A DNA stretch of 64,000 nucleotides from Aquilaria yunnanensis. Its lineage: Eukaryota; Streptophyta; Magnoliopsida; Malvales; Thymelaeaceae. Made by a program: the position numbers and the translations under genes. The DNA lies in assembly GCA_039654915.1 (NCBI GenBank), contig CM077593.1, positions 110,905,413 through 110,969,412 of the forward strand. Reading direction: 5' to 3'. Below the pieces are notes generated by a model that was not told the origin of the DNA, made no database searches, and saw only the letters and a program-made list of their open reading frames with translations. Below, piece after piece: positions 12,766 to 25,500 of the stretch (position 1 is the first letter of the stretch; each line of letters begins with the position of its first letter).

Positions 12766-12773
12766 AAAGTCAC

Positions 12774-13930
12774 TAGTATTCCTCACTAGTGGGAGACGCA
12801 CATAGCTCTGCCAGGGGAAACGAACGAGGATCGTTATGTACCCTTTCTGAGTAATATGATTTATGACAACAAATAGTATGAAGCGCTAACGGATACACCA
12901 GAAAAGCATATATTTGATTTGCTAACTCTACCAACAATAAGATGATAGGTTTTACGGATCAGTCACGATATTTACTCGCATTTAAACATTATCAAAAGCA
13001 CTTTTCCCATCTAGAGCAATTCGCGGGGTCATCAGCAACCTGTTTTATCAGAACAAAAGGGCAGCAGAAGTAAAGGAATTATGTACGATACAAAAACATT
13101 GACGTGCTAAAATACTCGTATATGGAAAGTTTACGAATACTCAATTGATATAATTATAGTAGTTGGCGTATCTATTATACTTATGTTACATAACATCAAT
13201 ATTTATAAAAAGAAAATAAAAAAACAAAAATCTTGGGGCAGAGTAAAAGTAATACTAATTCACACTCGAGTGCCTGAATCTCACATTCAATGACCTCATT
13301 GACTAGTATATGATTCTCGAGACGGCAATTGGATAGGCAAGTAAAATAATTTAAAAAAAAATGGTCCATTTCTAAGAAACTTTTTCCGAAAACAAGTATT
13401 TTTTTATTATTAATTATTCTATTTTTAGACAGTTAAAAAATTCATCATAATTTACTTAATTTTTAAAAAATATATTATTCAAATAATTTTCAAGTACATA
13501 TAGTATTAACTTTTAAATGACATTAGTTTCAGATAAAATAGATGATGATGATGAAGAAGAAAAACTGGGCCGATATCCCTGCTATAACGGACCCAAAGCT
13601 CAACAAATTCGTACATTTATAATCACAAAACACAGGCACGAATTGTAGGTGGTCTAAGGCCCAACAACAGCATTACTGTGGTCAAACCCAAACTCTCTCT
13701 CTGTCCGCTCTGTTTGGCAGAGGAATAAAAGTACCTTGTCTGCAGTCTACTTCTGTTGTGGTAAGGCCTAGTTCAGTCCCAACTGCCTGCAAAGAAATCC
13801 CCTTCTCTGCAATCGCTTTTCATTTGATTCAATCCACCAGTGTTAATAAGTGGTAAATGCTGATCCAAAAATATTAAATATGTAAAGAGCATACTCAAAA
13901 TCCCAAAAATATGATTGAGCAAGGCTTCGT
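12774..13930. other. Intergenic sequence downstream of both POP and PUS10
   Basis: No gene or clear repeat boundary is visible. It includes the presumed 3' untranslated region of the PUS10 gene next to 13935. Confidence 0.4.
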
Positions 13931-13934
13931 CCCC

Positions 13935-16900
13935 TCAGAAACAGTCCATTTTCACGTCTGTAACATCAAGTTGCAGTATCTCTGCCCTGCATTGTAGGAT
14001 TGATCCAATGCTGGGGCGATGACAAAGGATATATCAGTTATAATATGAAATTGTTAATCAACATGGCATATATCCTCAGACATGAACACTTCTTGGCAAC
14101 ATAACAATGTCAGAGTATGAAATGAAGGGAAGATGTAATTTCGCAGACTATATGTTTGGTCCAGTTTAGTACCTCGGTTGGGTCCGGCCAAGATCCCCAT
14201 GAACAAATTCCTTGATGTATGTCCCAGCCTGCACTTCAAAAATATTCATTCAAGTCATGGCCGTTCCATCTTCTACAATAATCCTAAAGCACGGAAGAAT
14301 TTCACTGAAGTAGTTATGCTAACCATGAACTGAGCTCCTATTAGAGGGCATAATATTCTATCCCATTGCACGAAAATAATTTTTTATATCACCTCAAAAT
14401 GCAATTCTGATCAAACCAAGAAAAGTTCCTTTTCAATAAAAGGCGTTTCTTTCAAAATACAATGAGATTTGGTACCAAGAAATGTATGGATGGGAAAGTA
14501 ATTGGATAGTTATCTGAATTACAACACGATGCCTGGAAATAGAGTACCTGGGTACAGAGATGCAAAAGAAAATACTGAGGGCTTCCAGCAATCCTCTCAA
14601 TTTTCATCCTAGAAAAGTATTAAAAAACCATCAAATTCAAAAAGAGTTGGGCGATTTTGAAATAGAATAATCAACAAAGCCATGAAATTTGCTGTAAGAT
14701 GAAAAAGTTAAAACCAATGAATAGTCTTTTCCCGCTCTAATGAACTCCGACGATGCAGTACCCTTATTGGAGTTCTTTGAACAATTTGCTGCAATAAAAA
14801 GACTCATATTATTGCCAAATATAACAGGATTTCAGAAATAAATATGTTTACAGGATTGTTCCAAATGTCTACACAATAGATGAAATCAATTTTGAGGAAA
14901 TTCTAACATGTCCTTGAAAGAATATTTGCAGTTATTTAATTAATAACAATGTTACACGTCACAGGAAGAAACGGAAAATAAACCTCAAAGTCTTACTATG
15001 TCCTTCAATGAAGAAACTGACCGCAAATCTTCATCCTCAAGGGGACGGGATATCCATACCAATGCAGCATATTGCTTCTGCATATAGGATATGTGTAAAG
15101 GTTAACCCTAATGCAGGTCCAATTTCCTCACAAGTCCGACAAATTTGAGTTAATACCAAAATTACATGAATATAGTAATGATAGGGCAAGAAAAAACACC
15201 TGTTTCTCTGCTTCTCCTTCACGCATTAGTTCCCATCCTTGGCTGCTGACAACTTTCAGATTTTTAACACTGATCTGCATGAATGTGATTTGCACAAATG
15301 TTCTTTAATTTCACATACACGAAAAGATGGAGACACAAATACCTTGAGAACATCAATATCCAACTCACTAATTTAGTTTCTAGGTTATCAATCTTTGCTT
15401 CAATATCTTTTAAAACTCTTTCTGGTGGCACTTGGCGTGGATTTTGTATCTCAATCAAAAATGGCCTACCTGAGCCCAGCATTCGCACCTAGAAAGTAAT
15501 TCATGCATAAGCAAAATTGAAAAAAAAAGGAGAAAAGAAAAAAATAACTGAACCGCGGAAACTACTAAAAGAAAGAGAAAATGAAAGGGGTTAAACAAGC
15601 AGGATCTTCATTACGTCAATATCCTCTCTACCAGCAGCATGAAACTTGTAATCATCACACCTACACATTGGAAGAATGTTGCTACCAATTATCTCCTATA
15701 AATCAGCATAAAACACTGTATCAGATACTGGAATTTCAAACCTAACTGCAAAAAAAAAAAAAAAAAAAACCGAACCAACTCTTAATTGTTTAACAAGGTC
15801 AAATACCTCAACAGATGCTTCCCCCATTCTTTCCTCATCAATTATCCACCGTGTTTGGCTCACATTCCTGGAGTACTGTATTGAATTTTGGAAGCTATCA
15901 AACATTTAACCAAACTACCTTTAAGTCTACTAAAACAAAACTTAATTTTGGGTTCAGAAAAAACTAACGTCCTTACCACTGTACTGAAAATCAATAAGCT
16001 TACCTTTAGGTACCTCCCACCAAGAAAGAGTGGCATCCTGTAGCACGATAACTCCAACCAGCATGGTTCATTGTCCTGAAAAAGTGAAGTAACAGAGATG
16101 AGCAAGAAAAACTGGAACAAAACCTGCACTATAAATAAAATTTTCAATATAACTACACAGACTTCTTATTTCACATATGTGTGTCTAACACAATGATGAC
16201 CACTGAGTAGTACCCAGAATCCTTATGGAAACAATATAATGGGTTTATGCATTAACCAATTGAAGTAATGAAATATTTCTTGGAAAAAGGAAAAAGGAAA
16301 AAAAAATGAGGTATAAGAAAACTTCCACAGAAGACTGCTTGGATTTCCAAGATCATTTCAAGCTGATGATATATGCCTCTGGCAGGGAAATTTAGTCTAA
16401 AAATAAGATAACCTTTTCTATGCGGTAACCAGGACTCTCAGAAATGTCAGAATCTTGTGAACCATTAATAGACCCTTCAGCCGCCCTTCTTCCAGTGGCA
16501 GAAGAATTAGCACCTTCAGAGCCAATAACTTTTGGATTACAGTTACTGTCATTTTTGGTTCCTAAAACAAAATAAATGAATACATATTAGCAAGCAACAG
16601 TTTTGGTTTGAGGTGACTGATTTCCACCTTACCATTTATATGATCCAAAACAAAATTTGAGCAATGCAACCTTGACATGCTCTGTCTAACTCAATAGAAC
16701 ACACTTAAGGCCATAAATTAGCTCTAGCAATTTTGAAAAGAAATATCTCGTCCACAGGCCTTACACTCTTGACAGCTCCTTATCTTCTTCGAGTGAACAA
16801 CACGTAGACTTTGAAAACAAACAATAGGAGTGCGTTTCAATAAAAATGAACAGAACTGCATCTCCACATAAGCACATACACGCTACCTGCTTTCTGTCTT

Positions 16901-18222
16901 TTACCATTCTGACCCTTCTGTACTGAACTTTGCTCTCTTGATGATGCCTTTGGATGTGTGTATGTCAAACGGATCCGGAAAGAGCTTGTACCAGATTTGA
17001 CATTCTGCAGGTATTCTTTTATTTAGTAATCACATAATAAATTAAATTGAAGCATTTTCGAATAACTGGACACACAATAAACATTGTCACTGGGAAATAA
17101 GAAGCCTAATTATTCACACATAAAATGCCTGATGGAGGTCAGTTTCTCTTGTTATGGTAATGGAGTAATTCATGACCAACTGTTGCATACCAACAAGCCT
17201 TCCAGAGGTGCTGCCAACGCAAACTTCAGAGCATCCTTAACAGAAACTGGATGAGAAAGTGAATTTTCTTGAAACCAAAGCTCTGATCCATATCTGCTTT
17301 TTATGTCTAACCTACATTGTTTAAATATGGTTAAACAACATCCAACTGGTCCTATTTATGCAAAGGAGAGGGATTTAGAAATCTACTGTATGTGAGTGTG
17401 AAAATATCCAGAAACATGCTATACTTTTGATCACAGTTAGTATCAGTGAACTGACACTAATCTAAGCAATAAATGAGAAGATTCTGAACAATTTGATTCC
17501 AGAGGTATCTAGAAGTACAAGTTGAGCTCAACATTCAAATTACAGGGAATAAGAAAGAAAATCTATATATAACTCAAATGCCTCAGAGAACACGACCACT
17601 GAATAAGAAAAAACAGAAGAACAAAAAATGGTAATCTTACCGGAACGTGCTTTCCAGTTCACCGATCAGCTGTGGAATAGAGACTTCAAGAGAGAAGCTA
17701 TCAATCTGATGGCCTTCTTGATTCACCAGCTCCGCCATGCGTCGAGCCATATCTCTAGCACTTCCCTTCTTAACCAACCCTCGCTTCTCATCACGATAAC
17801 TGAACTGCAGAATACCGAAGCAAACACGGCATGGTTCTGACTGGATCTCGAATTTTGAAGGCAAGATCGTTTCCTGGACAATCGCACCAAGAACTGTATC
17901 CGGGAAAGAGTAAAGGGGCTTTGTATTTCCTCCGATACCAAACAACCGAAATATGCATCTCACACACACCTGAAAATGATTAAAAGACCTCTTCAAACTC
18001 GAGCAACTGAACTTCGAAAGCATAGAAATAGTTAAACCCTAGAAGTCGAACCCCGAGGGAAACGAACTCCGCCATAGCTTGAGATGGCAGAGAGCGAACG
18101 GCGTCCTTGAGAAGCTGCAACTCTTCAGAGGAGGATTCGAGGCTGCTCGGCGGTGCGGCTGCGCCAACAAGCGGCTCTTCATGAGTGCCGATAACCGGCG
18201 ATGGGTTGGTCGCGGCAGACAT
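13935..18222 (-). CDS. PUS10: tRNA pseudouridine synthase Pus10, 15 exons
   Basis: Converts uridine to pseudouridine in RNA; archaeal and animal Pus10 act on tRNA positions 54/55. Exons (high to low): 18222-18052, 17969-17641, 17311-17191, 17004-16887, 16561-16413, 16075-16004, 15875-15807, 15695-15615, 15488-15369, 15274-15200, 15077-14997, 14788-14715, 14608-14548, 14228-14173, 14010-13935; 550 aa with frame kept throughout. The N-terminal accessory domain has two CxxC pairs (Cys59/62 and Cys104/107) that should bind zinc. The catalytic motif AGREDIDVRMLG holds the likely nucleophile Asp368. The C-terminal part has LHLCTQAGTYIKEFVHGDLGRTQPS, the family's closing motif. Exon 4-5 codes a low-complexity basic/Ser-rich linker. 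The first intron's donor is weak (GGG then GTTCGA) but is the only one that yields the conserved SLGVCVRCIFRLFGI. Confidence 0.93.
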
Positions 18223-18364
18223 TTGAAAACTGAATTCCTCCTAGTTCTGGCGGCACAACTGTCAGTACGGTCTCTGGATGTGCTTAATTTAATTGCTCGC
18301 AATCGCTTGTACAGATTCGCGTGGCTCTTTACCTCTTTTTAGCATTAACGAGGTTCTTTTTTAC

Positions 18365-19520
18365 CCGCACAAATTTATTCAATAAATTTATTATTAAAAT
18401 AAATATTAATAATAATAATTTAAAAAATTTAAGTCTTAAATTTATGTTTATTAATTAAAATTTTATTTTATTTTAATTTTGAGATAATTTTTTTTATGTT
18501 ATGTTCTTATCATTAAAACTATCAGTTAAGATCAAAATATAAAACTATGAAACATAATATTGTACATTCTTCAAAATAATGGATTTTTTTTTTGCGATTA
18601 AAGAATAATTCAGTAAAAAACTTTACTCCCTCTGTCCCAAAATAGATGAAACATTTTTTTAGGCATTGAGAGTAAGGTGTATGTAATTTATGTTTTTTTT
18701 TTTAATTTTACCTATGAGACTAATTTTTTTTTTAATTTTGTGTAGTGAGAGTTTGAATAATGTTTAAAAAATAATTTTTTTTATTTTGTGCAGTGAGAGA
18801 TTGAGTGAAGATTAAACAAAATATTCTTTATTAGGTTTTGTGCGGTGAAAGTTTAAATGAGAGTAAGAAGATAAATTGATTGTTTAAAGTTTTCTAAAAG
18901 ATGAACGTTTTAACTTTTTTTGGACTTCCTAAAAAGGAATACGTTTTATCTAAATTGAAATGAATGGAGTATCTCTTATCAATTTCAATTCCAATTTTTA
19001 ATATAGATAAAAATTTTATTTAGAAAAATTCACTTTCAATTTTAGAAATTATTGAGCAAATTACTTTATTAAACCATAGAGCTTTTCTTTTTACCTTTAC
19101 TACATTAATGGTAACCAATGTTTTACTTTAGAAAGTAATACATCATAAAAAAAATTATATTTAATTTATGTTAATCAATGAATGGTTTAACCATTGACAG
19201 AGTAAGGTAAAAGAAAAAGAAAAAAAATAAATTGACTAAAGTGGAATCAACCAAAATTATAATAAAGAGGACAAATCATAGTGACTAAAGTTTTGTTTGA
19301 TGAAACAATAATGAAGAAAAACAACAAAAATAATTTGGAGACCAAGAGAGAAAATGTAAAAACCTTAAGTATTAAAGGTTTAACAATTGACTTAATAAAA
19401 GTTAAGAAAAAAAACTCTATTTTACTAAAAAAAACAAACAAACCATGGTGAATTACTATAATTAAGTAATCATTACGTTTATGGACCAAATTGCAAAACG
19501 GATCAAGCTTAGGGTCTAGT
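18365..19520. repeat. AT-rich dispersed repeat (family J, copy 2), interrupted by a MITE
   Basis: Its left part (to 18625) and right part (from 18970) together align by eye with about 10860-11760. Shared phrases include ACTATGAAACA, ATTCACTTTCAATTTTA and the GACCAAGAGAG block. The alignment is broken exactly by the Stowaway-like insertion at 18626-18969. Confidence 0.55.
18626..18969. mobile_element. Stowaway-like MITE (Tc1/mariner type)
   Basis: The left end reads CTCCCTCTGTCCCAAAATAG and the right end, on the opposite strand, CTCCATTCATTTCAATTTAG. Both are flanked by TA (18624-18625 and 18970-18971). This is the standard signature of plant Stowaway MITEs, and the 344-bp size is normal. The interior is AT-rich with repeated GTGAGAG-like phrases and no open frame. 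Confidence 0.8.
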
Positions 19521-20082
19521 ATGGAAAACGGAAATAATGCAGGGACTGGAAACATGTTTCACAAAAAAGAAACGTGAACAAAATAAGAGTGGGACAATAG
19601 CGAGACAGATCCTCAAGAAGCTATTGTCTTTCCAAATTTGATCAAGCTTCCAAAAGAAATAATTGCATAAAAAAAAAAAAAACACAATTGGCGTGTGAGT
19701 GCTACAACTCGAAGGGGTAAAAAATGCCCGAACACTGTAGCCTATTATAGAATAAACAGTAGATCCTTCACGGCTTTTAGAATATAGTAGCAATGTCAGC
19801 AATTAGTGTTAAATTTTAAGAAAGTTATTAGAAGGTATATTTTAACTTTTAGTTTCAGCATTTTCATCTCAAATATTAAATAAATTATTCAGAACTCTAA
19901 TACTAATTAAATAATTGTTTCCAAACGAGGTCTTAGGCTTGGCGGCATTTGGAGTTTCTTATAGTGCATTTGCTTTAATTCGGTTTGGAGCCTAAAGGTG
20001 ATTCTAATATTCAAATCAAAATTTTTGACAACCTTAGTAAAAACAAAATACGTGATTGTTTTTCATTTATTATAAAATGATG
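19521..20082. other. Intergenic sequence, nothing recognised
   Basis: AT-rich sequence between the dispersed repeat and the next MULE-like element, without a supportable gene. Confidence 0.4.
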
Positions 20083-21417
20083 GCCAAATACAAGTTAGGC
20101 CATAAATTCATTGGACTAGGACACTTACTCCTTTGAGCTTCAACTTGGGTCAACTCAACCGTTTAACTTAGTTAAGTAGGTTAGCTAATCCCTTTAACCC
20201 ATACATGCGTCACGTGATTGTGAAAACCCTAACACCACTTGTTTGCTTTTACCATTTGTGCCACTCCACATCTTTCTCCCTTATTCACATCCATTTTAAT
20301 GACATTGTCTGCCACCGCCTTTTGTTGTTGCTCAACCGCGATCCTGACCTCTTATCTCTCCCTTCAATCTCCTTAAATCGCTTTTCTTTGACTTGCTTTC
20401 TTATCTTTCTTACTTGGGCTCTTTCACCATTCCTCATTTCTTTCTTCTATCCAATGGCTGCGAGTCTCCATTTGTGGTGGCCACCATATCTTTTGACTTC
20501 CTTCATATCATTAATAACAGACGAATCACTTCCTTCAACTGGTTCCTCCAGAGGAAATCCATGGTTATCACAAAATTCACTATTTTTGGTTCATTGCTTT
20601 TGGATTTGTAAAAGTTCTTTCATATGAGAACCCAAAATCTCAAATTTGAATCCTAACCTAAACCCAGACTAATCCAAATTGCTCAGACACTAACTCCACA
20701 CAAGTTCTAAATCTTGCTTGGGAAGTTGATGGTCAACCCAATATTAGAGTTTATACCGCACATCACCATATTTGGGGCCATCAGATTAACGTAGGATAAA
20801 GCACTTGCCAAGCTGAAATTTATCTACAATGGGCTTGAGACCTACATCGCCACCATGGAGCATGACGCCACTAAAACTTTCTTCTATCAATGCGTTTACT
20901 TGTTACTCCTACCATGCTTAAGATATTTTCACTCTTGTACACTATTTAAAGGCATGTAGCTGTCAATTTTTATAATTTGGGCATGGGTAGAATTGTTATG
21001 TCATGAAACAAGTTTCAATTTTTATGTATCTTGGTTGTAGTGAGAACTTTGGCCCAATTTTTTTTGAGTTTTTTGTTTGTGTTACTAGAATTGGGTCTAG
21101 TTTTTATTTATACTCTTATAGTGTAATTTGCCTAAAGTTTTGTCTCTAGGCCCAACCTGAATTTGTAAAAAATGAGAATGATGAAGCCAAAAGCTAAAGC
21201 TGCCTCCAACGAGACAAGGTTTCAATAGAGCCTTAGAGAGAAGGTCATTAATTCTTTGGTTTTTATTGTGGTTGCATAAACAAATTGAACATTATTATTA
21301 TACTTGTGATCAAGTGATGTCATGTGTGGGTTAAAGGGATTTACTGGCCCAAGTCAGGGGCTAAATTATTCTAAGTTGAAATTAAGAAGGTAAATGGCCT
21401 AGTCAACCGAGTTTGAA
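20083..21417. mobile_element. MULE-like non-autonomous element (family F, copy 2)
   Basis: The left end (GGCCAAAT at 20083, then ACTAGGACACTTACTCC) matches the right end of the 9-kb element on the opposite strand. Its own right end (about 21300-21417), read on the - strand, matches the 9-kb element's left end (GTTGACTAG, TTAGCCCCTGACTTG, CACACATG). The outermost right bases look lost. An open frame of 140 codons (20205-20627) inside has no recognisable domain. Confidence 0.6.
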
Positions 21418-21840
21418 AACTGCATGTGTTGTTTGGCTTGAAATGGTTTAAAGCATCAAATTAAAATTAGTCAAATTATATTTTAGTTTATTCAATTTTT
21501 TGAAATTTGATTTACTAGGTTTTACAAAATAGGAAAATGAAAAATTTTACATCCCATATCAGTCCAAAGTTCAAGGAAGTGCCACCTATTCATGTAGAGT
21601 TCATTGGAATAATGATAACAGAAAACTTCCTATGTCCATCCAATAACCATCTATTAGCCAAACATAAAACTCAAATTTGTACGAATTCAACCAAAAAATA
21701 AAATAATCAGACCATTTCATCTAAATGCAAATGGATGGTTTAATTGTTTTCAGTTTTATCCGGATAAATGTCCTCTCCTAATTATTTACTATATTTTCAT
21801 TTATGTCCAAAATGTTTGAAACAACCTAGAACAAATTGCA
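21418..21840. other. Intergenic sequence, nothing recognised
   Basis: AT-rich sequence between two TIR elements with no gene-like features. Confidence 0.4.
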
Positions 21841-22556
21841 AATCTATATGGGAAACTTATCAGAAAAACCCCATGAGGTTTGCTCGAACTAACAATTTTG
21901 TCCCCTTATTTTCAAATACCTACATTTACCCCCTAAGAACTTAACACTGTTAATGACTGTTACCACGGAAAAGGAAAAATATTTGACCTAGCCCTTCTAA
22001 CCTTCTTCTATAAAAACTTTGGACACCAACTTTTACATATAAATTTATCCCATCCTAAAAAAAAAAAACCTAAACTCACCCCCTCCGTTCTCCCTCCACT
22101 CCTCTCCGTCTCCATCTCCCTCCTCTCCCTCCTCTGCTTTCTGTCGCCCACGCACCTCTCCTCTCCTCCATCTCTTCCTCCGCCACAATCTGAGAAATCC
22201 GCCTCAATTGCGAACCAGGACCCTGACATTTCAGATGAATCGCGCCTCAATCTCTTGGTTCATCTCCCCGAAATCAAATCAGATTTGGCTTGGCTCCTAC
22301 TCCGAGCCCGTTGTTGCTGCTCGCGCTTAAGAAATCGCCATCTTCTACCTCCGAGACCTCGCCGCCCACCTCAACTCACTAGAACTCTGAGACATCGGAG
22401 TTTGCTTCGGTCCCAGAACTCTCTTTCTTCACCGTGCAATTTTGCGGTGTCAATGATTAAATCGGGTTTGGCGATTTGGCTGGATATCTCCCGCTGTCAG
22501 AATTGAACTCAGAGGTTGTCCTTAGGGAGGGCCGTTTAGGGAACAAGAGGGTGTGC

Positions 22557-23761
22557 CATGGGCGGAGCTAGGATTTTAAGTTGGAGGGGTCGGATTTTAT
22601 TTTGAAAATGTTAAAAAATTAATAATTAGATGTATTTCTATAATGTAAAAATAATAATAATAAAAATAATTTAAAATCTATTAAAATGCTCTATTTATAG
22701 GTTATATACTTTTAAAATAGCAAGTAAAATTTACTAAATTTTAGTTTTCATCCATATAATAAATAGGTGATTATAAGCTTCAAATTCATATCAAATCACG
22801 TGTTTTTCTCTCAATGAAAAATTAGTTATGTTACTATACATATACACATGTTCAATTAATATCACATAGTAAATAAAAACACAATACCTTGTGCATCTTG
22901 AAGTGGGCACGCCTTTCTTTAAATGCATAAAAAACATCTATTTTCTTGTCTATTAAAAAAATCTCAACAATTTCTCTTTTAATATAAACAATCAGGTGCT
23001 TCTTGAGAAAAATATCACTCATGCTATTATGAAGTCTTATTTTCACAATTTTCATTACTGAAAATGCTTGTTTTGTTGTTGTAGTCAAAACAGGAAGAGT
23101 CAATATAAGACGAATCAATCTATCCATCCAAGGATAAATTTCTTACTTTCTTATTTCATTTAGTCCTCTATACAATCAGTAATTGTGGATACATTTTCTC
23201 AATTATGGATGGTGGGGCACATCAAACTCATAATGCTGCAGCTAATATTTCAAATGAATCTTTTCTTATTCAGTGAAATATGAAGGATAAAAATTGTCGG
23301 TCAATCTATATATGTTCTCAATAGTAAAGGACTTATAAGAATTATGGGATCCAAAACAACACAAAAAAGAAGAAGCTCATCATCTGTTTGCTAAAGTATT
23401 TCCTCTGTTTCTTATAAAAGATATCTTAGTTAATGCAAAAATTTGCAAAAGAAGCAAAAAAGTTGTACTTTTACATTTCTAACCTTTTAGAATATAACTA
23501 ATTATTTTTTATTAAGAGAGTAAATTAACTGTTTGATGTTGGAATTTTCCTATATTTCTCACACAAATCAACCACATGCATTTATGTATAATTTTAGTGA
23601 GATGGAGAAAATTATTACCATTTTATATATATACTTCTTAAAAATTATTGTTATGTTTTATACTTTTTTTATCGTTATTTTTACACACACACACATATAA
23701 TTTGCAAAAAAGTTGTGGGGGGGTCGGGCACCGCCCAGGCCCCCTATTGGCTCCGCTACTG
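22557..23761. mobile_element. Decayed hAT element (ZMYM1/TTF-type) nested in element A
   Basis: The ends read CATGGGCGGAGCTAGG and, on the other strand, CAGTAGCGGAGCCAATAG, the CAGTGGCGGAGCC-type terminus of a common plant hAT group. The flanks GGGTGTGC and GGGTGGGG agree at 6 of 8 positions when the last base is counted to the flank. On the - strand it carries the tail of a hAT transposase (separate entry). It is inserted in the body of element A. Confidence 0.65.
22852..23127 (-). pseudogene. hAT transposase C-terminal dimerisation region, remnant
   Basis: The frame reads MDRLIRLILTLPVLTTTTKQ, then AFSVMKIVKIRLHNSMSDIF, then a basic tail. This is the hAT dimerisation domain of ZMYM1/TTF-type transposases (family form: LPVSTATTERAFSAMK). 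Directly upstream on the - strand, about 23190-23250, a broken frame still shows LQHYEFDVPHHP, the segment that precedes this domain, followed by stops. Only a fragment remains, so no active transposase is expected. Confidence 0.75.
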
Positions 23762-23947
23762 GGTGGGGCCCCGTGGTGGCAGCGAAGGTGGTGGTGTGGT
23801 CGGCGTAACAGGGAGATGAGAATCAATGCTAGGGGCAAAGGGTTTAGGATTCGAACTGAGAGGAAGAGCCGATTGAGAGAGTAGTTGATGAAGTTTCTAG
23901 TTTTTTTTTTTTCAAATTAATTGGTTTTACTTGAAAGGATTTTAATA

Positions 23948-25131
23948 GGGTAAATTACACCTATGACCCCTAATATTTTATTATGGTCTTATTTTGGACC
24001 ATAACCTTAAAACCTCACATGAGACATCTTCAACATCAAGTTTTTATTCCATTTTAGACCTTTGGCAGACGGAAAGTGTCAAAATTGATGGAACTGACCA
24101 CATGGCATGCTAGCATGGGCAATTTGCCATGGTGTCACTAACGTGGAAAAGGAAGAAAAAAAGAACAAAAAACAAATAGCAGCTTAGGTCCTTAATTTTT
24201 CACTTCTCTCGCTCAAAACCCTAATTTTTCCTCAACTGCCGCTACTACTCCTAGACTACCACTCCCCTTGCCCTATGCCATTCCAACCACCAGTCTCGGC
24301 ATCATCGACGGTCCTAGCCCATTGTCCTTGTTTCACCTTGCCACCATCCCTCAATGAATCTGCATGTCCTGAGCCACCATCATTCCTTATGTCCCTCCCT
24401 AAACCCTAACCCCACCTGAAATCCAAGGAAACAATGATGACGGATGCGATGATGATGAAGAAACAACAAAGACGACAGTGGATGCGATGGTGTGGTTGGG
24501 ATTCGAATTGCTGGTTTGATTTGAATCAAAGGTTAGGAAGACAAGGTCAATCCGTTGAGGAGGCGAGTGTAATTAGTAGGGGAATTAAATGGCGAGCAAA
24601 ATTGAGGATAGTATAGGCAAATAGGGAACAAAACCGAACAAAATTGAAGGCTGTGATCAGCCAAAATCGAAGGTTACAATTGGACAAAATCTCACAGGAT
24701 TGACAGAGAGGGATTGACGAGTGAGGGAACGAGCGAACGAAGGGAGGAAGGGAGGAAGGGAGGAAGAATGGCAGATGCGGCCAAGGCCAGAGGTGGCAAA
24801 GGAGGGCTGGAGGTTGCAAGAGAGGGAGGAGCAAGAAGAAATGTGGGCTAACCCCGTATATGGCCTAAATTTCTTCATTTTTTGTAACATAGGCCCTAAA
24901 TTTTTATGTGGCAAATTATAGGCATCTATAGTTGGTGATTCATTGTACGACGTGGCAAATTGCCCATGCTAATATGCCATGTGGCTAGTTCTGTCACTTT
25001 TAGCATTTTCCGTCCGCTAAATTAAAATGAAATAAAAAATTAAGGTTGAAGACATTCTATGGGAGTTTTTGAGATTATAGTCTAAAACATGACAATAATA
25101 AAATGTTATGGGCCACGTATGCAATTTACCT
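23948..25131. mobile_element. MULE-like non-autonomous element D1 (long TIRs, 10-bp TSD)
   Basis: The left end GGGTAAATTACACCTATG and the right end, on the other strand, AGGTAAATTGCATACGTG begin inverted repeats of about 190 bp, which continue through blocks on TTTAGACC, GACGGAAA and GGGCAATTTGCCA. Flanks are the exact 10-bp repeat GATTTTAATA (23938-23947 and 25132-25141). TIR length and TSD size point to the Mutator superfamily. The interior (24180-24890) is GC-richer and gene-like in composition, but I recognise no captured protein. D2 is its sister copy. Confidence 0.8.
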
Positions 25132-25340
25132 GATTTTAATAGTTTGGAGGTGAAATTTTTATAGAAGAATGTTAGGAGAGTAAAGCCAAAGATTTTCTCA
25201 TTTTATGTGAACAGTGAATAATGCTATTAACTTTCCAAGGGGATGGATGTACGTATTTTAAAATGGAGGCAAAAATTGTAAGTTCAAGCAAATCTCATGA
25301 GATTTTTTGTAATTTTCCTAATTTATATTATAATTAATAG

Positions 25341-25480
25341 AAAATTACCAAATTCGTATGAGCTATACCTTAACCTACACTTATGTCCCCCAATTTTTAG
25401 AGGGTAAGTTTAGGTATTTGAAAAATAAGGGACATAAGTGTAGATTCGAGCAAACCCTAGGGGTTTTTGGTAATTTTCTC
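25341..25480. mobile_element. Minimal long-TIR element B (two termini back to back)
   Basis: About 140 bp consisting almost only of the two inverted ends of the A/C family: GAAAATTACC at the left, GGTAATTTTCTC at the right, with AACCTACACTTATGTCCC mirrored by GGGACATAAGTGTAG. It sits between elements A and C, separated from each by near-identical 20-21-bp linkers. Confidence 0.65.
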
Positions 25481-25500
25481 AATCTATATTATAATCAATG

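Larger units (their letters stand above)
21850..25319. mobile_element. Long-TIR element A (MULE-like), host of two nested insertions
   Basis: The left end reads GGGAAACTTATCAGAAAAAC, followed by CCCATGAGGTTTGCTCGAAC. The right end on the - strand reads AGGAAAATTACAAAAAATC, then TCATGAGATTTGCTTGAAC. The flanks are AATCTATAT (21841-21849) and AATTTATAT (25320-25328), a 9-bp duplication with one mismatch, as expected for Mutator-like elements. The interior is a pyrimidine-rich, gene-like block (22080-22550), then a hAT remnant (22557-23761), then a second MULE-like element (23948-25131). No transposase of its own is seen. Confidence 0.65.

Noticed and set aside
20205..20627. 140-codon open frame inside a MULE-like element
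   Set aside because: Leu/Phe/Ser-rich, consistent with pyrimidine-rich sequence. No motif could be named.
22255..22506. Possible captured gene piece (83 codons) in element A
   Set aside because: The composition is gene-like, but I could not match it to any family, so it is only mentioned as part of the element.
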